Below, piece after piece: positions 7,325-14,644 of a stretch of 18,963 nt of DNA. A program made the position numbers and the translations under genes. Numbering within the stretch: the first letter of the stretch is position 1; the number at the start of each line of letters is the position of its first letter. The notes below the pieces were generated by a model, which saw only the letters and a list, made by a program, of their open reading frames with translations, searched no databases and was not told the DNA's origin. The stretch spans positions 1-18,963 of the forward strand of contig CAYSHT010000034.1 of the NCBI GenBank assembly GCA_964430915.1, written 5' to 3'. The stretch comes from JAFGBH01 sp964430915 (GTDB taxonomy: Bacteria; Desulfobacterota; Syntrophia; Syntrophales; UBA2210).

Positions 7325-8706
7325 GACTGCACCTCCCAGTTTCCGGGATTCATTATTCCATTGGGATCAAGAAGCTTCCGTATCTCCGTCATCATCTTGT
7401 AGGTTTCCGGCTCCATCCTATTAAGGATGAGCTGCTGTCCCGAGATCTCCGTCTTCCAGGGAATCCCCCCTATCTCAAGCGCCTTCTCGTTTGACTCTTC
7501 CAGCGCCTTCGCAACGGTTTTCATATTTTCACTGTCGGCACGATTGAAGGGATAGGCGTAGTAAAACATCACGCAGCTTCCCCTTCCCACTACCCTCGCT
7601 CCCATGGAATAGGTGATGCCATATTTCGAGGTGATCTCAAGCCCAGCCCGATAGGCTTCGGGAATGGACTCGACGGGCATGATGGCGCCCACATATTCAA
7701 ATCCCCCTCCCTTCATGATGTCGGCAAACTCGCTTAAGTTTTTCTGGGGGGCATCGAGCAGCTTCACCTTCATATAGGGTGGAAGGGGCAGGAATCCCGC
7801 CTCTTTGCTATCCATATACTCTCTGACGGATTCGTGGATAAGTTCCAGCCGCAGCTTCATCTCCTTCTCAGAATTGGCGACCACGGAAATCATGATGAGC
7901 TGGAATCCGTCAAAATACGCTGGTTTGGGAGACACGAAAAAGGCGATATCCTCGGCCATCTCCGTATCGATTATCTTGAAGAGGATATCGGGGATGGAAT
8001 CCACATCCTCCGTCATGAACATTATGACATCCTTCAGCTTCGGACTCGGGAAGAGCTTGAGCCCGACCTTTGTGATCACTCCCGTCGTCCCGTTCCACCC
8101 CATAAAGAGACCTGCCAGATCGGGAATAGGTGCCCGTGAAAACCACTTCGGCACCGTCGAGCAGGAACCGAGTTTTACCACTTCGCCCGTGGCAAGGACC
8201 ACCTCCAGGCCGGTGACCATTTCGGTGTGAAATCCCCCCTCGCTCTGGGAAAGATGGCCCGAACCGTGAATCGCGATATTCCCCGCTATCGTCGCCACCG
8301 GGGGTGCATCAGGTACGGAATGCTTGAGTTTCGGATGATGTTTTTTCAGATAGGCCTGCAGCATCCCCTGGGCGGTTCCCGCCTCCACAACCGCGTAGTG
8401 ACTCTTCTCGTTGACTTCGAGGATGTGGTTCATACGCTTCATATCGAGAACAATGCCGCCTTTTTGCGGTATCGTAAGTCCCGAAAGCACGAGAGCACCC
8501 CCCATCGGCACAATAGGTATTTTTTCCTCATTGGCAAGGGCAACGATCTTCTGCACCTCTTCCGTCGAGTTGGGCATCACCACGTAATCGGGGAGACGCG
8601 CCTGTTGCACACCCTGATCGCGGGAATAGAGATAGAGTTCCTCCGCCGCATTTGAGACATAGTTGGTCCCGACAATATCCGCTATCTTTTCATATATTGT
8701 ATCCAT
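7321..8706 (-). CDS. FAD-linked oxidase of the GlcD/D-lactate dehydrogenase type
   Basis: This 461-residue protein has a PCMH-type FAD-binding domain in the N-terminal half (VPMGGALVLSGL near residues 66-77, GGIVLDMKRMN after it) and the family ending LLDPNGIMNPG. Relatives oxidise 2-hydroxy acids to 2-oxo acids and pass electrons to a CCG-type Fe-S partner, as in GlcD/GlcF. Here it sits between two CCG Fe-S genes and overlaps the downstream one by 4 nt, so a three-subunit complex is likely. In a beta-oxidation cluster next to etfBA it may instead exchange electrons with ETF. The substrate is unknown. The ATG follows a TAGGGGGTG ribosome site. No signal peptide or membrane anchor is seen. Confidence 0.88.
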   Translation of the reverse strand: MDTIYEKIADIVGTNYVSNAAEELYLYSRDQGVQQARLPDYVVMPNSTEEVQKIVALANEEKIPIVPMGGALVLSGLTIPQKGGIVLDMKRMNHILEVNEKSHYAVVEAGTAQGMLQAYLKKHHPKLKHSVPDAPPVATIAGNIAIHGSGHLSQSEGGFHTEMVTGLEVVLATGEVVKLGSCSTVPKWFSRAPIPDLAGLFMGWNGTTGVITKVGLKLFPSPKLKDVIMFMTEDVDSIPDILFKIIDTEMAEDIAFFVSPKPAYFDGFQLIMISVVANSEKEMKLRLELIHESVREYMDSKEAGFLPLPPYMKVKLLDAPQKNLSEFADIMKGGGFEYVGAIMPVESIPEAYRAGLEITSKYGITYSMGARVVGRGSCVMFYYAYPFNRADSENMKTVAKALEESNEKALEIGGIPWKTEISGQQLILNRMEPETYKMMTEIRKLLDPNGIMNPGNWEVQS

Positions 8707-8716
8707 AGCACACCCC

Positions 8717-9736
8717 CTACTCGCCCAGTGCCATCCGGCACAGATCGGACATTAATATCGGCGTCATTCCCTTTTCGCTCACCTTTCCCATCAGGGTAAA
8801 GAAACAGAAGGGACAGTTGAAGACACAGTGCGTTGCACCCGTAGCCACCATGTCTTCGATATTTTTCGTCTGATTCTCTTCGGTCAGATCGAAACGCTGC
8901 TGCGCTTCGAGTACGCCTCCGCAGCAGAGCGCATTTTCACGATCGTATTCTCTCTCGGGACGCTCCACACCGATAAGCCCAAAGATATCATCGACAAAAT
9001 GATCCATCTCCGGGCAGAGACGACTCGAACAGGGCCGCTGATAGGCAACCTTGATATTGAGCGGTTTGATGTCCGATTTCAGTTCCTTCAGTCGATTGTA
9101 GAGAAAATCGAAAAGGTGGATCGGTTTGAAAGGTACCTCCATTCCGAAGGCGGGTGCCCACGATGTATAGGTCCCGTAGCACTCATCATGGTAGCAGATG
9201 AATTCCTTCGCGCCTCCCGGGTTCAGGTGATACTTCATGATATTATCCATCATCGCGGGGAGCCTCTCCTTTATAACCGAGTTCCGCGCGAAGTGGAGAA
9301 ACATGAGATTGCAGAAGATGTCACTTCCAAGGATAAGTGACGTGCCCTCATAGAGCTTTCCGCTGATGGACCCCTTCAGCATTGGGAAAAAGCAGAGATT
9401 GATGACCGGTTCCGTTGCCGCTTCCTCCTCTATCCTTCCCCTGGGCGCCATCATGATGACCTGTGATTTTTCTATCGGCTTGGGGACAGGATGTATACCT
9501 TTTTCTTCCTGACGTTCGACGATCAGGTAGAAGGGGTGATTGTGGTAGGGACAATACTCTTCGCAGGCATAGCAGGTGACACATTGTGTCAGAATCTCCG
9601 AATCTTCCCCCCGAACCAGCTTCCCGTGTTCTTCTTTCGCCTTCTCGAGATCCATGTCGATATACTGACACTTCATGATGCAGTCGCAGGACTTGCATTT
9701 CTCGCAAATAGCGGGATCAAACTTCAATTCATACAT
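8717..9736 (-). CDS. Fe-S oxidoreductase (two [4Fe-4S] sites plus CCG domain)
   Basis: This 339-residue protein starts with a cysteine cluster (C11, C14, C17, C19, C23) followed by CVTCYACEEYC (C52, C55, C58, C62), and so resembles a two-cluster ferredoxin domain. The C-terminal half holds a CCG domain: C236 in YQRPCSSR, CCGG from 271 and CPFC at 308-311. A weaker first domain may be marked by C115, C142, C181 and C186. It has no membrane segment. It lies 10 nt upstream of the FAD oxidase gene and has an excellent AAGGAGGT site, so it is the first gene of the Fe-S/FAD/Fe-S module. It is related in fold to HdrD/GlcF but diverges clearly from the downstream Fe-S protein. Confidence 0.85.
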   Translation of the reverse strand: MYELKFDPAICEKCKSCDCIMKCQYIDMDLEKAKEEHGKLVRGEDSEILTQCVTCYACEEYCPYHNHPFYLIVERQEEKGIHPVPKPIEKSQVIMMAPRGRIEEEAATEPVINLCFFPMLKGSISGKLYEGTSLILGSDIFCNLMFLHFARNSVIKERLPAMMDNIMKYHLNPGGAKEFICYHDECYGTYTSWAPAFGMEVPFKPIHLFDFLYNRLKELKSDIKPLNIKVAYQRPCSSRLCPEMDHFVDDIFGLIGVERPEREYDRENALCCGGVLEAQQRFDLTEENQTKNIEDMVATGATHCVFNCPFCFFTLMGKVSEKGMTPILMSDLCRMALGE

Positions 9737-9788
9737 ACAGGTTACCTCCTTTTATCTCCCGGTTTTCGTAATTATCTTTCTCTTATGC

Positions 9789-10856
9789 TTATAGATTCGA
9801 TTCCTCCATCAGCTTTAGTGCCGTCTCTTCGAGTATCTGAACCGCAAAGATAAGCATCTGGAACCGTTTGTCCTTCGTCTGACCGTGATAGAAGCGGTAG
9901 TAGATCTGCTGAGCAATGACGGCAAGTCTGAAGAGTCCAAAGCATAAATAGAAATCGAAGTTGTCGATGGAAATACCCGACTTTTCGGCATAGCGGTCAA
10001 CGAGCTCCTTCCTCGTGAGTGCCCCCGGCATGTTTGTGGGCATCATACGGATTGCAAGGAGGTTCGGAGGATCATTCTCCTCAACCCAGTAGGCAATTGA
10101 GGATCCCAGATCCATGAGGGGATCGCCCAGGGTTGCCATCTCCCAGTCCAGAATCCCCACCAACTTCATCGGGTTTTCCGGAGAAAGCACTACATTATCG
10201 AGCTTGTAATCGTTGTGAATGATAGAAACCTTGTCGATCTCTCCCGGCATCTTCTCATGAAGCCACTCCATAACCTTCTCATAATCGGGGGCGTCTGGCG
10301 TACGGGCCTGTATATAGCGACTGCTCCAGCCTTCAACCTGTCTTTTAACATACCCCTGGGGTTTTCCAAAATCCTCGAGGCCGATTTTCTTATAGTCCAC
10401 GGAGTGGAGTTCACACTGCACATCCAGGAGGTTCTCACAGAGCTTCCCTGCCTCTTCCGGACTGAACTCAAGCCCCTTTGGAAGGTCCCTTCTCACTATT
10501 ATCCCCCGTATACGCTCCATTACATAAAAGGGACACCCCAGTACTGATTCATCTTCCGTGTAGACAAGGGGCTTCGGACAATAGGGAAAAACGGGATTCA
10601 AGGCACTCAAAATTCTGTATTCACGCCCCATGTCATGGGCCGTTTTCGCCTTTCTGCCGAAGGGGGGCCTCCTGAGCACAAGCTCTTTTTCCCCCACTTT
10701 AATCATATAGGTCAGGTTGGAAAATCCGCTCGGGAACTGTTCGATGATCAGGTCTCCCTCTAACCCAGAAATGCTGTCCTTCAAAAACTCCCCGACTTTT
10801 TTTACATCAAGTTCTTCACCTTCCCGCACCTTTACGGGCCTGTCAGTTACATCCAT
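9789..10856 (-). CDS. APH-type phosphotransferase of the ACAD10/11 N-terminal (LvaA-like) group
   Basis: This 355-residue protein has the aminoglycoside-phosphotransferase/kinase fold. FPSGFSNLTY at 41-50 and the LVLRRPP strand at 59-65 fit the nucleotide lobe. HNDYKLDN at 214-221 is the catalytic loop (D216, N221), and LDWEMATLGDP from 236 supplies the metal-binding Asp (D237). This is the pattern of the kinase domain of ACAD10/11 and of LvaA, which phosphorylate 4-hydroxyacyl-CoA. Its closeness to an ACAD of the matching type supports that role by inference; antibiotic phosphorylation is unlikely in this context. The ATG at 10856 (MDVTDRPVKVREGEELD) is 6 nt from GGAGG. A longer in-frame start at 10913 lacks such support and adds residues untypical of the family. 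Confidence 0.85.
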   Translation of the reverse strand: MDVTDRPVKVREGEELDVKKVGEFLKDSISGLEGDLIIEQFPSGFSNLTYMIKVGEKELVLRRPPFGRKAKTAHDMGREYRILSALNPVFPYCPKPLVYTEDESVLGCPFYVMERIRGIIVRRDLPKGLEFSPEEAGKLCENLLDVQCELHSVDYKKIGLEDFGKPQGYVKRQVEGWSSRYIQARTPDAPDYEKVMEWLHEKMPGEIDKVSIIHNDYKLDNVVLSPENPMKLVGILDWEMATLGDPLMDLGSSIAYWVEENDPPNLLAIRMMPTNMPGALTRKELVDRYAEKSGISIDNFDFYLCFGLFRLAVIAQQIYYRFYHGQTKDKRFQMLIFAVQILEETALKLMEESNL

Positions 10857-10933
10857 CATTCTCCTCCGCGTTATTTTCAGGAGCGTGTTTCCTCCGATAC
10901 GTAGCGTGCCCATTTATGGGCGCCTTGATCCTT

Positions 10934-10950
10934 CCCCGATATTATCGGGG
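10934..10950. repeat. Short CCCCG/CGGGG hairpin between kinase and TetR genes
   Basis: Perfect 7-bp arms CCCCGAT and ATCGGGG enclose an ATT loop. It lies 9 nt beyond the stop of the TetR gene and upstream of the kinase ribosome site. No T-run follows on either strand, so a strong intrinsic terminator is unlikely; it may tune transcript processing between the two genes. The outer arms match those of the hairpins near 1-58 and 15660-15762. Confidence 0.5.
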
Positions 10951-10959
10951 CGGGCTGCA

Positions 10960-11658
10960 TCATGTTGCCCTGTCTTCAGCAGGAAGAAGATAGGATTCAA
11001 CAAAATCCATGAGGTACTGCCCATAGTTCTCCACAGTCACCTTTCTTCCCCTGTACTTCCACCTTTTAAGATACCAGTCCTGCAGCATGGCCTTTATGAC
11101 GGCCGCCGTGAGTTCCCTGTCAACGGGTGCAAAAAGACCCGCTGAAATACCCTTATCAATGACATCGGAAAAGACCTTTTCCGTAAAAAGCTCCGCCTCG
11201 ATGGCCTTCTTCTGCTCATCTTTTTTGAGGTTCTTGGTCTCCATATAGGCAAAGTAAAACCAGTGCTGCATGACCTCGCTGAGATAGAGATGGGTCTCAA
11301 TCGCCCTTCTCAGTTTCAGACGCTGATCCTCGATTCCTTCAATCTGATCGGTAAGCACCTTCATAATGACGGTCCGCCCCTGGGTCTGCATCATATCCAG
11401 GAGTTCGTCTTTACTGGAAAAATAGGTATAGAGGGCCCCCATGCTGAGGCCCGCCTCGGCACTCAACTCACGAAGGCTCATGGCCGTAAATCCCTTCCTG
11501 TTGCTGATCGCGAGGGCCGCATCGAATATCTTAACGAGATTTTTGACGGCCACACCCTCTTTTTTTACCTTTATTTTTTCCCTGTTTTCCAGAAAGAGTT
11601 CCCTGCAGATATCCTCCTTGGAAAGGCTGACCAGTTTTTTGAAGGTTGCAAATCTCAC
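10960..11658 (-). CDS. TetR/AcrR-family transcriptional regulator
   Basis: This 232-residue protein has a TetR DNA-binding domain at about residues 40-87, with the helix-turn-helix around FTAMSLRELSAEAGLSMGALYTYFSSKDEL (57-86, quoted in the family pattern). The rest is a helical ligand-binding domain typical of repressors that sense acyl-CoA or other small molecules. About 40 residues precede the HTH domain, longer than usual. The GTG start is chosen because AGAGGGAG lies 7-8 nt upstream; a GTG at 11553 would remove the extension but has a poorly spaced site. The gene sits between the ACAD and kinase genes, with only 21 nt after the ACAD stop, so it is probably co-transcribed with what it controls. 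The palindrome at 13770-13781 is a candidate target. Confidence 0.85.
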   Translation of the reverse strand: MRFATFKKLVSLSKEDICRELFLENREKIKVKKEGVAVKNLVKIFDAALAISNRKGFTAMSLRELSAEAGLSMGALYTYFSSKDELLDMMQTQGRTVIMKVLTDQIEGIEDQRLKLRRAIETHLYLSEVMQHWFYFAYMETKNLKKDEQKKAIEAELFTEKVFSDVIDKGISAGLFAPVDRELTAAVIKAMLQDWYLKRWKYRGRKVTVENYGQYLMDFVESYLLPAEDRAT

Positions 11659-11679
11659 TTCATCGCTCCCTCTTCAGTC

Positions 11680-12888
11680 TTATCGTACTTCACGCCCCTC
11701 ATAACTCCTCAGAATCCTCCTAGCAACAGATACCTTGTGCACCTCGTCGGCCCCGTCATAGATCCTGGCGGCACGCTCATGCCGGTAGTAAAAGGGAATA
11801 ATAATGTCATCGGTCATTCCCAGACCGCCGTGAACCTGGAGCGCTTTGTCTATGACGTTCTGCATCACATTCGCCACGAAGAATTTAATGAGGGAAATGT
11901 CCTCCCTGGCCTCCTTCACGCCGAATTTTTCTATCTTCCACGCGGAATGGAGTGTGAGCAGTCGTGCCGCCTGAATGTCAGCCGCACACTCGGCAATCCA
12001 GGCCTGGATTATCTGCTTTGTTGAAAGGGTTTTGCCATCGGCCGTCATAATCCTGTCCGACGCACGTTTGCACATAAGATCAAAGACCCTGCTGCAGATA
12101 CCCAGCCATCTCATACAGTGGTGAATTCTCCCCGGCCCCAGCCTCTCCTGGGCAATGACAAAGGCATGCCCCTCGGGACCCAGAAGATTTGCCTGCGGTA
12201 CGCGGCAGTTTTGATAGGCTATTTCTCCGTGACCGGTGTAATCGGTTCCGGGCTCACCCATAACGGGGATATTCCTCACCTGATTGAATCCGGGAGTGTC
12301 CGTCGGAACGATAATCATACTCGTCTGGAGATAGGGCGGGTTTTCAGGATTCGTCGTGGCCATTACGATGGCAAATGCCGCCCCGTCCGACGATGAGGTA
12401 TACCACTTTTGACCATTGATGACGTAATCGTCACCATCCTTGACGGCGGTCGTATCCATCAGGACCGGGTTGGAACCGGGCATATCGATTTCCGTCATGG
12501 AAAAGCAGCTCCTTATTTCGCCTTCCACGAGCGGCCGAAGCCACCGCACCTTCTGCTCATCCGTCGCGTACTTGTAGAGTATCTCGATATTACCGGCATC
12601 GGGGGCCTGGCATCCGAAAACGTAGTGGCCAAGGGGAGACCTCCCCAGGGATTCCGAAACGTAGGCATGCTCAACCAGATCGAGCCCCATACCGCCGTAT
12701 TCCTTGGGATGATTCGGCGCCCAGAGTTCCATCTGCTTCACCATCCTCCTTTTTTCCACGAGGACAGGGAGCATGTCCCTGAAACTGTTGTTCAAAAATT
12801 CCGGTTCGAGAGGGATCAGTTCCTTATCGACAAACTCATCCATCATGTCAGTGATAACTTTCACCTTTTCAGGCATCGTAAAATCCAT
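11680..12888 (-). CDS. Acyl-CoA dehydrogenase, ACAD10/11 type (LvaC-like)
   Basis: This 402-residue flavoprotein shows the full acyl-CoA dehydrogenase fold: an N-terminal helical domain, the FAD-binding CFSMTEIDMPGSNP segment at 128-141 with NGQKWYTSSSDGA after it, and the C-terminal QVHGGLGMTDD (351-361). LGPGRIHHCMRWLG near 250-263 and IYDGADEVH at 376-384 mark the ACAD10/11-like branch. In that branch Asp (D378) occupies the position of the catalytic Glu of many other ACADs. It would donate electrons to EtfAB. With the kinase encoded two genes downstream it could process phosphorylated 4-hydroxyacyl-CoA; ordinary alpha,beta-dehydrogenation is the alternative. AGGAGGTG lies upstream of the ATG. 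Confidence 0.93.
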   Translation of the reverse strand: MDFTMPEKVKVITDMMDEFVDKELIPLEPEFLNNSFRDMLPVLVEKRRMVKQMELWAPNHPKEYGGMGLDLVEHAYVSESLGRSPLGHYVFGCQAPDAGNIEILYKYATDEQKVRWLRPLVEGEIRSCFSMTEIDMPGSNPVLMDTTAVKDGDDYVINGQKWYTSSSDGAAFAIVMATTNPENPPYLQTSMIIVPTDTPGFNQVRNIPVMGEPGTDYTGHGEIAYQNCRVPQANLLGPEGHAFVIAQERLGPGRIHHCMRWLGICSRVFDLMCKRASDRIMTADGKTLSTKQIIQAWIAECAADIQAARLLTLHSAWKIEKFGVKEAREDISLIKFFVANVMQNVIDKALQVHGGLGMTDDIIIPFYYRHERAARIYDGADEVHKVSVARRILRSYEGREVR

Positions 12889-12921
12889 ATCACACCTCCT
12901 CTTTAAGCCTTCAGCATTTTT

Positions 12922-13007
12922 GTAAGTTTGAAGTCTAACGTTTCAAGTATGAAGTCTGAAGTTGGGAGAAACGGTACCAGTAAACTTGAAACCTGAAACT
13001 TTAAACC
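12922..13007. repeat. Degenerate AAGTTTGAA/TTCAAACTT-type intergenic repeats
   Basis: The 124-nt gap between the histidine phosphatase and ACAD genes contains repeated variants of AAGTTTGAAGTCT, TTTCAAG, GAAGTCTGAAGTT, CTTGAAACCTGAAACTT. The left part (12924-12947) and the right part (12985-13001) are partly complementary and could fold. Short tandem variants of this kind are common between genes in many genomes. There is no coding potential, and whether the element separates two transcripts is not clear. Confidence 0.45.
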
Positions 13008-13012
13008 AGTTC

Positions 13013-13723
13013 TTAACGATACGTTATTAAAGATTTATCCCCCTGAAGTTCCAGATGGGAAATCATATTAAACCCCGCAAGGGTTATCCTTTTACTGTTA
13101 TACATGAAGCGGGTTACCGAGGCATTCACGATCTGCCAGCTCAGTCTGATTGCATTTTCACCCGTAAGCTCAAGCGTCTTATGAAGGAGGGCGGCTATGG
13201 GACCACCGGAGGTAAAGAGCACGATATTTTTACCTCTCCCCTCATTGGATATAATATCCTCGATCCCGCCACATACCCGGGACGAAAAGTCAGTCCACGA
13301 CTCAACGCCCGGTTTATCATGCCTCCCCGATAGCCACCGTATTACCGACATCTCAAAGACCTTCTGGAAGGAGCGCTTATCGGTGTATATTCTGTCAAGA
13401 TCCTCCTTAAAAGAAGGGTCTTCTTTCAGGATGTCCGGCACCTGAGACATGAGAACCCCGGCCGAGTCGTATTCGTTGAGCGCATAAGAAAAGGTATAAT
13501 CGGGAATCGTGAGGCCCCGTTCCCTGTAACAATTAATTACCTCATCGGCGGTCCGGCTCTGGCGCTTTAGTTTCCAGGAATAAAGCTCGTCCGGTCTGAG
13601 TCCCGTATCAGCGAGATACTCCCCGAGAATTCTCGCCTGCCTGACACCCAGATCGGAAAGTTTGTCATAATTGGCTTCTCCGAACGACGCCTGGCCGTGC
13701 CTCACCATGTAGATCATACCCAT
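13013..13723 (-). CDS. Histidine phosphatase (phosphoglycerate-mutase-like) family protein
   Basis: This 236-residue protein opens with MVRHGQASFG, the RHG catalytic motif, with the phospho-accepting His at H9. A likely acid is E84 in ALNEYD. The position of the second catalytic His, usually within SHGG/AHGG, reads FTSGGPIAAL (T171, S172), which may reflect a subfamily variant. Candidate roles are hydrolysis of a small phosphoester or a phosphatase counterpart to the kinase; none is shown. The ATG at 13723 has no Shine-Dalgarno sequence, but a strong promoter places the transcript start at or next to it, so a leaderless message is likely. A second in-frame ATG lies at 13717. It is the first gene of the minus-strand cluster. 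Confidence 0.82.
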   Translation of the reverse strand: MGMIYMVRHGQASFGEANYDKLSDLGVRQARILGEYLADTGLRPDELYSWKLKRQSRTADEVINCYRERGLTIPDYTFSYALNEYDSAGVLMSQVPDILKEDPSFKEDLDRIYTDKRSFQKVFEMSVIRWLSGRHDKPGVESWTDFSSRVCGGIEDIISNEGRGKNIVLFTSGGPIAALLHKTLELTGENAIRLSWQIVNASVTRFMYNSKRITLAGFNMISHLELQGDKSLITYR

Positions 13724-13730
13724 AACAAAT

Positions 13731-13759
13731 TTTATAGTTGAGAGTAACCGTCATGTCAA
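13731..13759 (-). promoter_or_regulatory. Strong sigma70-type promoter for the minus-strand cluster
   Basis: On the minus strand TTGACA (13754-13759) and TATAAA (13731-13736) are separated by exactly 17 nt. The predicted start point is about 13723-13724, at the A of the histidine phosphatase ATG. It could drive the phosphatase alone or, by read-through, the genes beyond. Confidence 0.7.
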
Positions 13760-13769
13760 TAAAAAAATA

Positions 13770-13781
13770 GAGCGAACGCTC
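13770..13781. promoter_or_regulatory. Perfect palindrome GAGCGAACGCTC, candidate TetR operator
   Basis: A 12-bp perfect palindrome is flanked by an A-rich run on the left and a T-run on the right. It lies in the divergent region between the histidine phosphatase and etfB, 10 nt upstream of the minus-strand -35 element and about 20 nt upstream of the putative etfB promoter. With a zero-length loop it is better explained as a dimer binding site than as a terminator. The TetR protein encoded in the cluster is the obvious candidate ligand, by inference. Confidence 0.5.
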
Positions 13782-13800
13782 GTTTTTTTTCTTGCAATAT

Positions 13801-13830
13801 TTCACTCACTGCATTACCATACGGTATAGT
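13801..13830 (+). promoter_or_regulatory. Possible promoter for etfBA
   Basis: TTCACT (13801-13806) and TATAGT (13825-13830) are spaced by 18 nt. The -10 element overlaps the small palindrome ATACGGTAT (13819-13827), and ACGGTAT is repeated at 13837-13843, 16 nt downstream. Matches to consensus are moderate, so this is a weak call. Confidence 0.35.
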
Positions 13831-13873
13831 GTCGTAACGGTATGTAAAAATGACCCTTTTGACAGGACAATAG

Positions 13874-14644
13874 ATGAGAATTCTGGTCTGCATAAAACAG
13901 GTCCCCGACTCAGAGGGAATCGTAACGATAGACAAATCCACCGGTTGGATTGACTTTGAGGGGCCCTACAGAATGAACCGTTTCGACGAGTTTGCCCTCG
14001 AAGAGGCCCTCAGGATACGAGAGAACATGGCCGTCGATTCTATCGATGCGCTCTCGGTAGGTCCTCCCCGCGCAGAATCAACGATACGAAAAGCCCTCGA
14101 AATGGGTGCATCGAGAGGCATCCATATCCTTACGGAGGAGAGGACCGATATAAGTGCTTTCGAGACGGCGTCGCTCATCACATTATTCGTGAAAAAAGAA
14201 GGGTACGATCTTATTCTCACCGGGGTCATGGCCGAGGATGACATGCAAAGCCAGGTGGGACCCATGATTGCCGAGATGCTGGGATATCCCTCGGCCTCTT
14301 CCGTCATCTGCGAGGGTATAGATCGGGAAAAGGGAACACTTTACGCTGAGAGGGAGATAGAGGCGGGAACGAGAGAATGTATTGAAATGAAACTCCCCGT
14401 CCTCCTTACAATACAGTCGGGGATAAACCGGCCACGTTATCCCGCCCTCTCCAATGTACTAAGGGCAAAGAGACAGGAAATCACCACCATACCTTCACAT
14501 ACCCTACAGAAAATGGAGAAGCGGGAGAAGATAGTAAGGCTCAGGTACCCCGAAGCACCATCGAAGGGCATATTTCTGGAGGGCAACGAAGAGGAAAAAG
14601 CCGGGTTCCTCCTACAGATATTACACGAAAAGTCGATCATATGA
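13874..14644 (+). CDS. etfB: Electron transfer flavoprotein, beta subunit
   Basis: This 256-residue protein begins MRILVCIKQVPDSEG, typical of EtfB, and contains the AMP/nucleotide-binding region GVMAEDDMQSQVGP near residues 117-130. The ETF-beta signature region lies around LYAEREIEAGTRECIEMKLPVLL (158-180, described by its key residues E161, E163, P176), followed by SGINRPRYP. It pairs with EtfA to accept electrons from acyl-CoA dehydrogenases such as the one encoded divergently. AGGA lies 8 nt upstream of the ATG. The stop overlaps the first possible etfA ATG. Whether the ETF is of the bifurcating type cannot be settled by eye. Confidence 0.93.
   Translation: MRILVCIKQVPDSEGIVTIDKSTGWIDFEGPYRMNRFDEFALEEALRIRENMAVDSIDALSVGPPRAESTIRKALEMGASRGIHILTEERTDISAFETASLITLFVKKEGYDLILTGVMAEDDMQSQVGPMIAEMLGYPSASSVICEGIDREKGTLYAEREIEAGTRECIEMKLPVLLTIQSGINRPRYPALSNVLRAKRQEITTIPSHTLQKMEKREKIVRLRYPEAPSKGIFLEGNEEEKAGFLLQILHEKSII

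Noticed and set aside
9789..10856. Antibiotic-resistance phosphotransferase
   Set aside because: The fold is APH-like, but the sequence and the ACAD, CoA and ETF neighbours fit the acyl-CoA-linked kinase group.
10857..10913. A longer start for the kinase at 10913
   Set aside because: The ATG at 10856 has GGAGG at good spacing and gives the usual family N-terminus; the extension is not typical.
11658..11663. A tiny ATG-AAG-TGA frame ahead of the TetR start
   Set aside because: Two codons only and no sign of function; it most likely arises by chance in the short gap after the ACAD gene.
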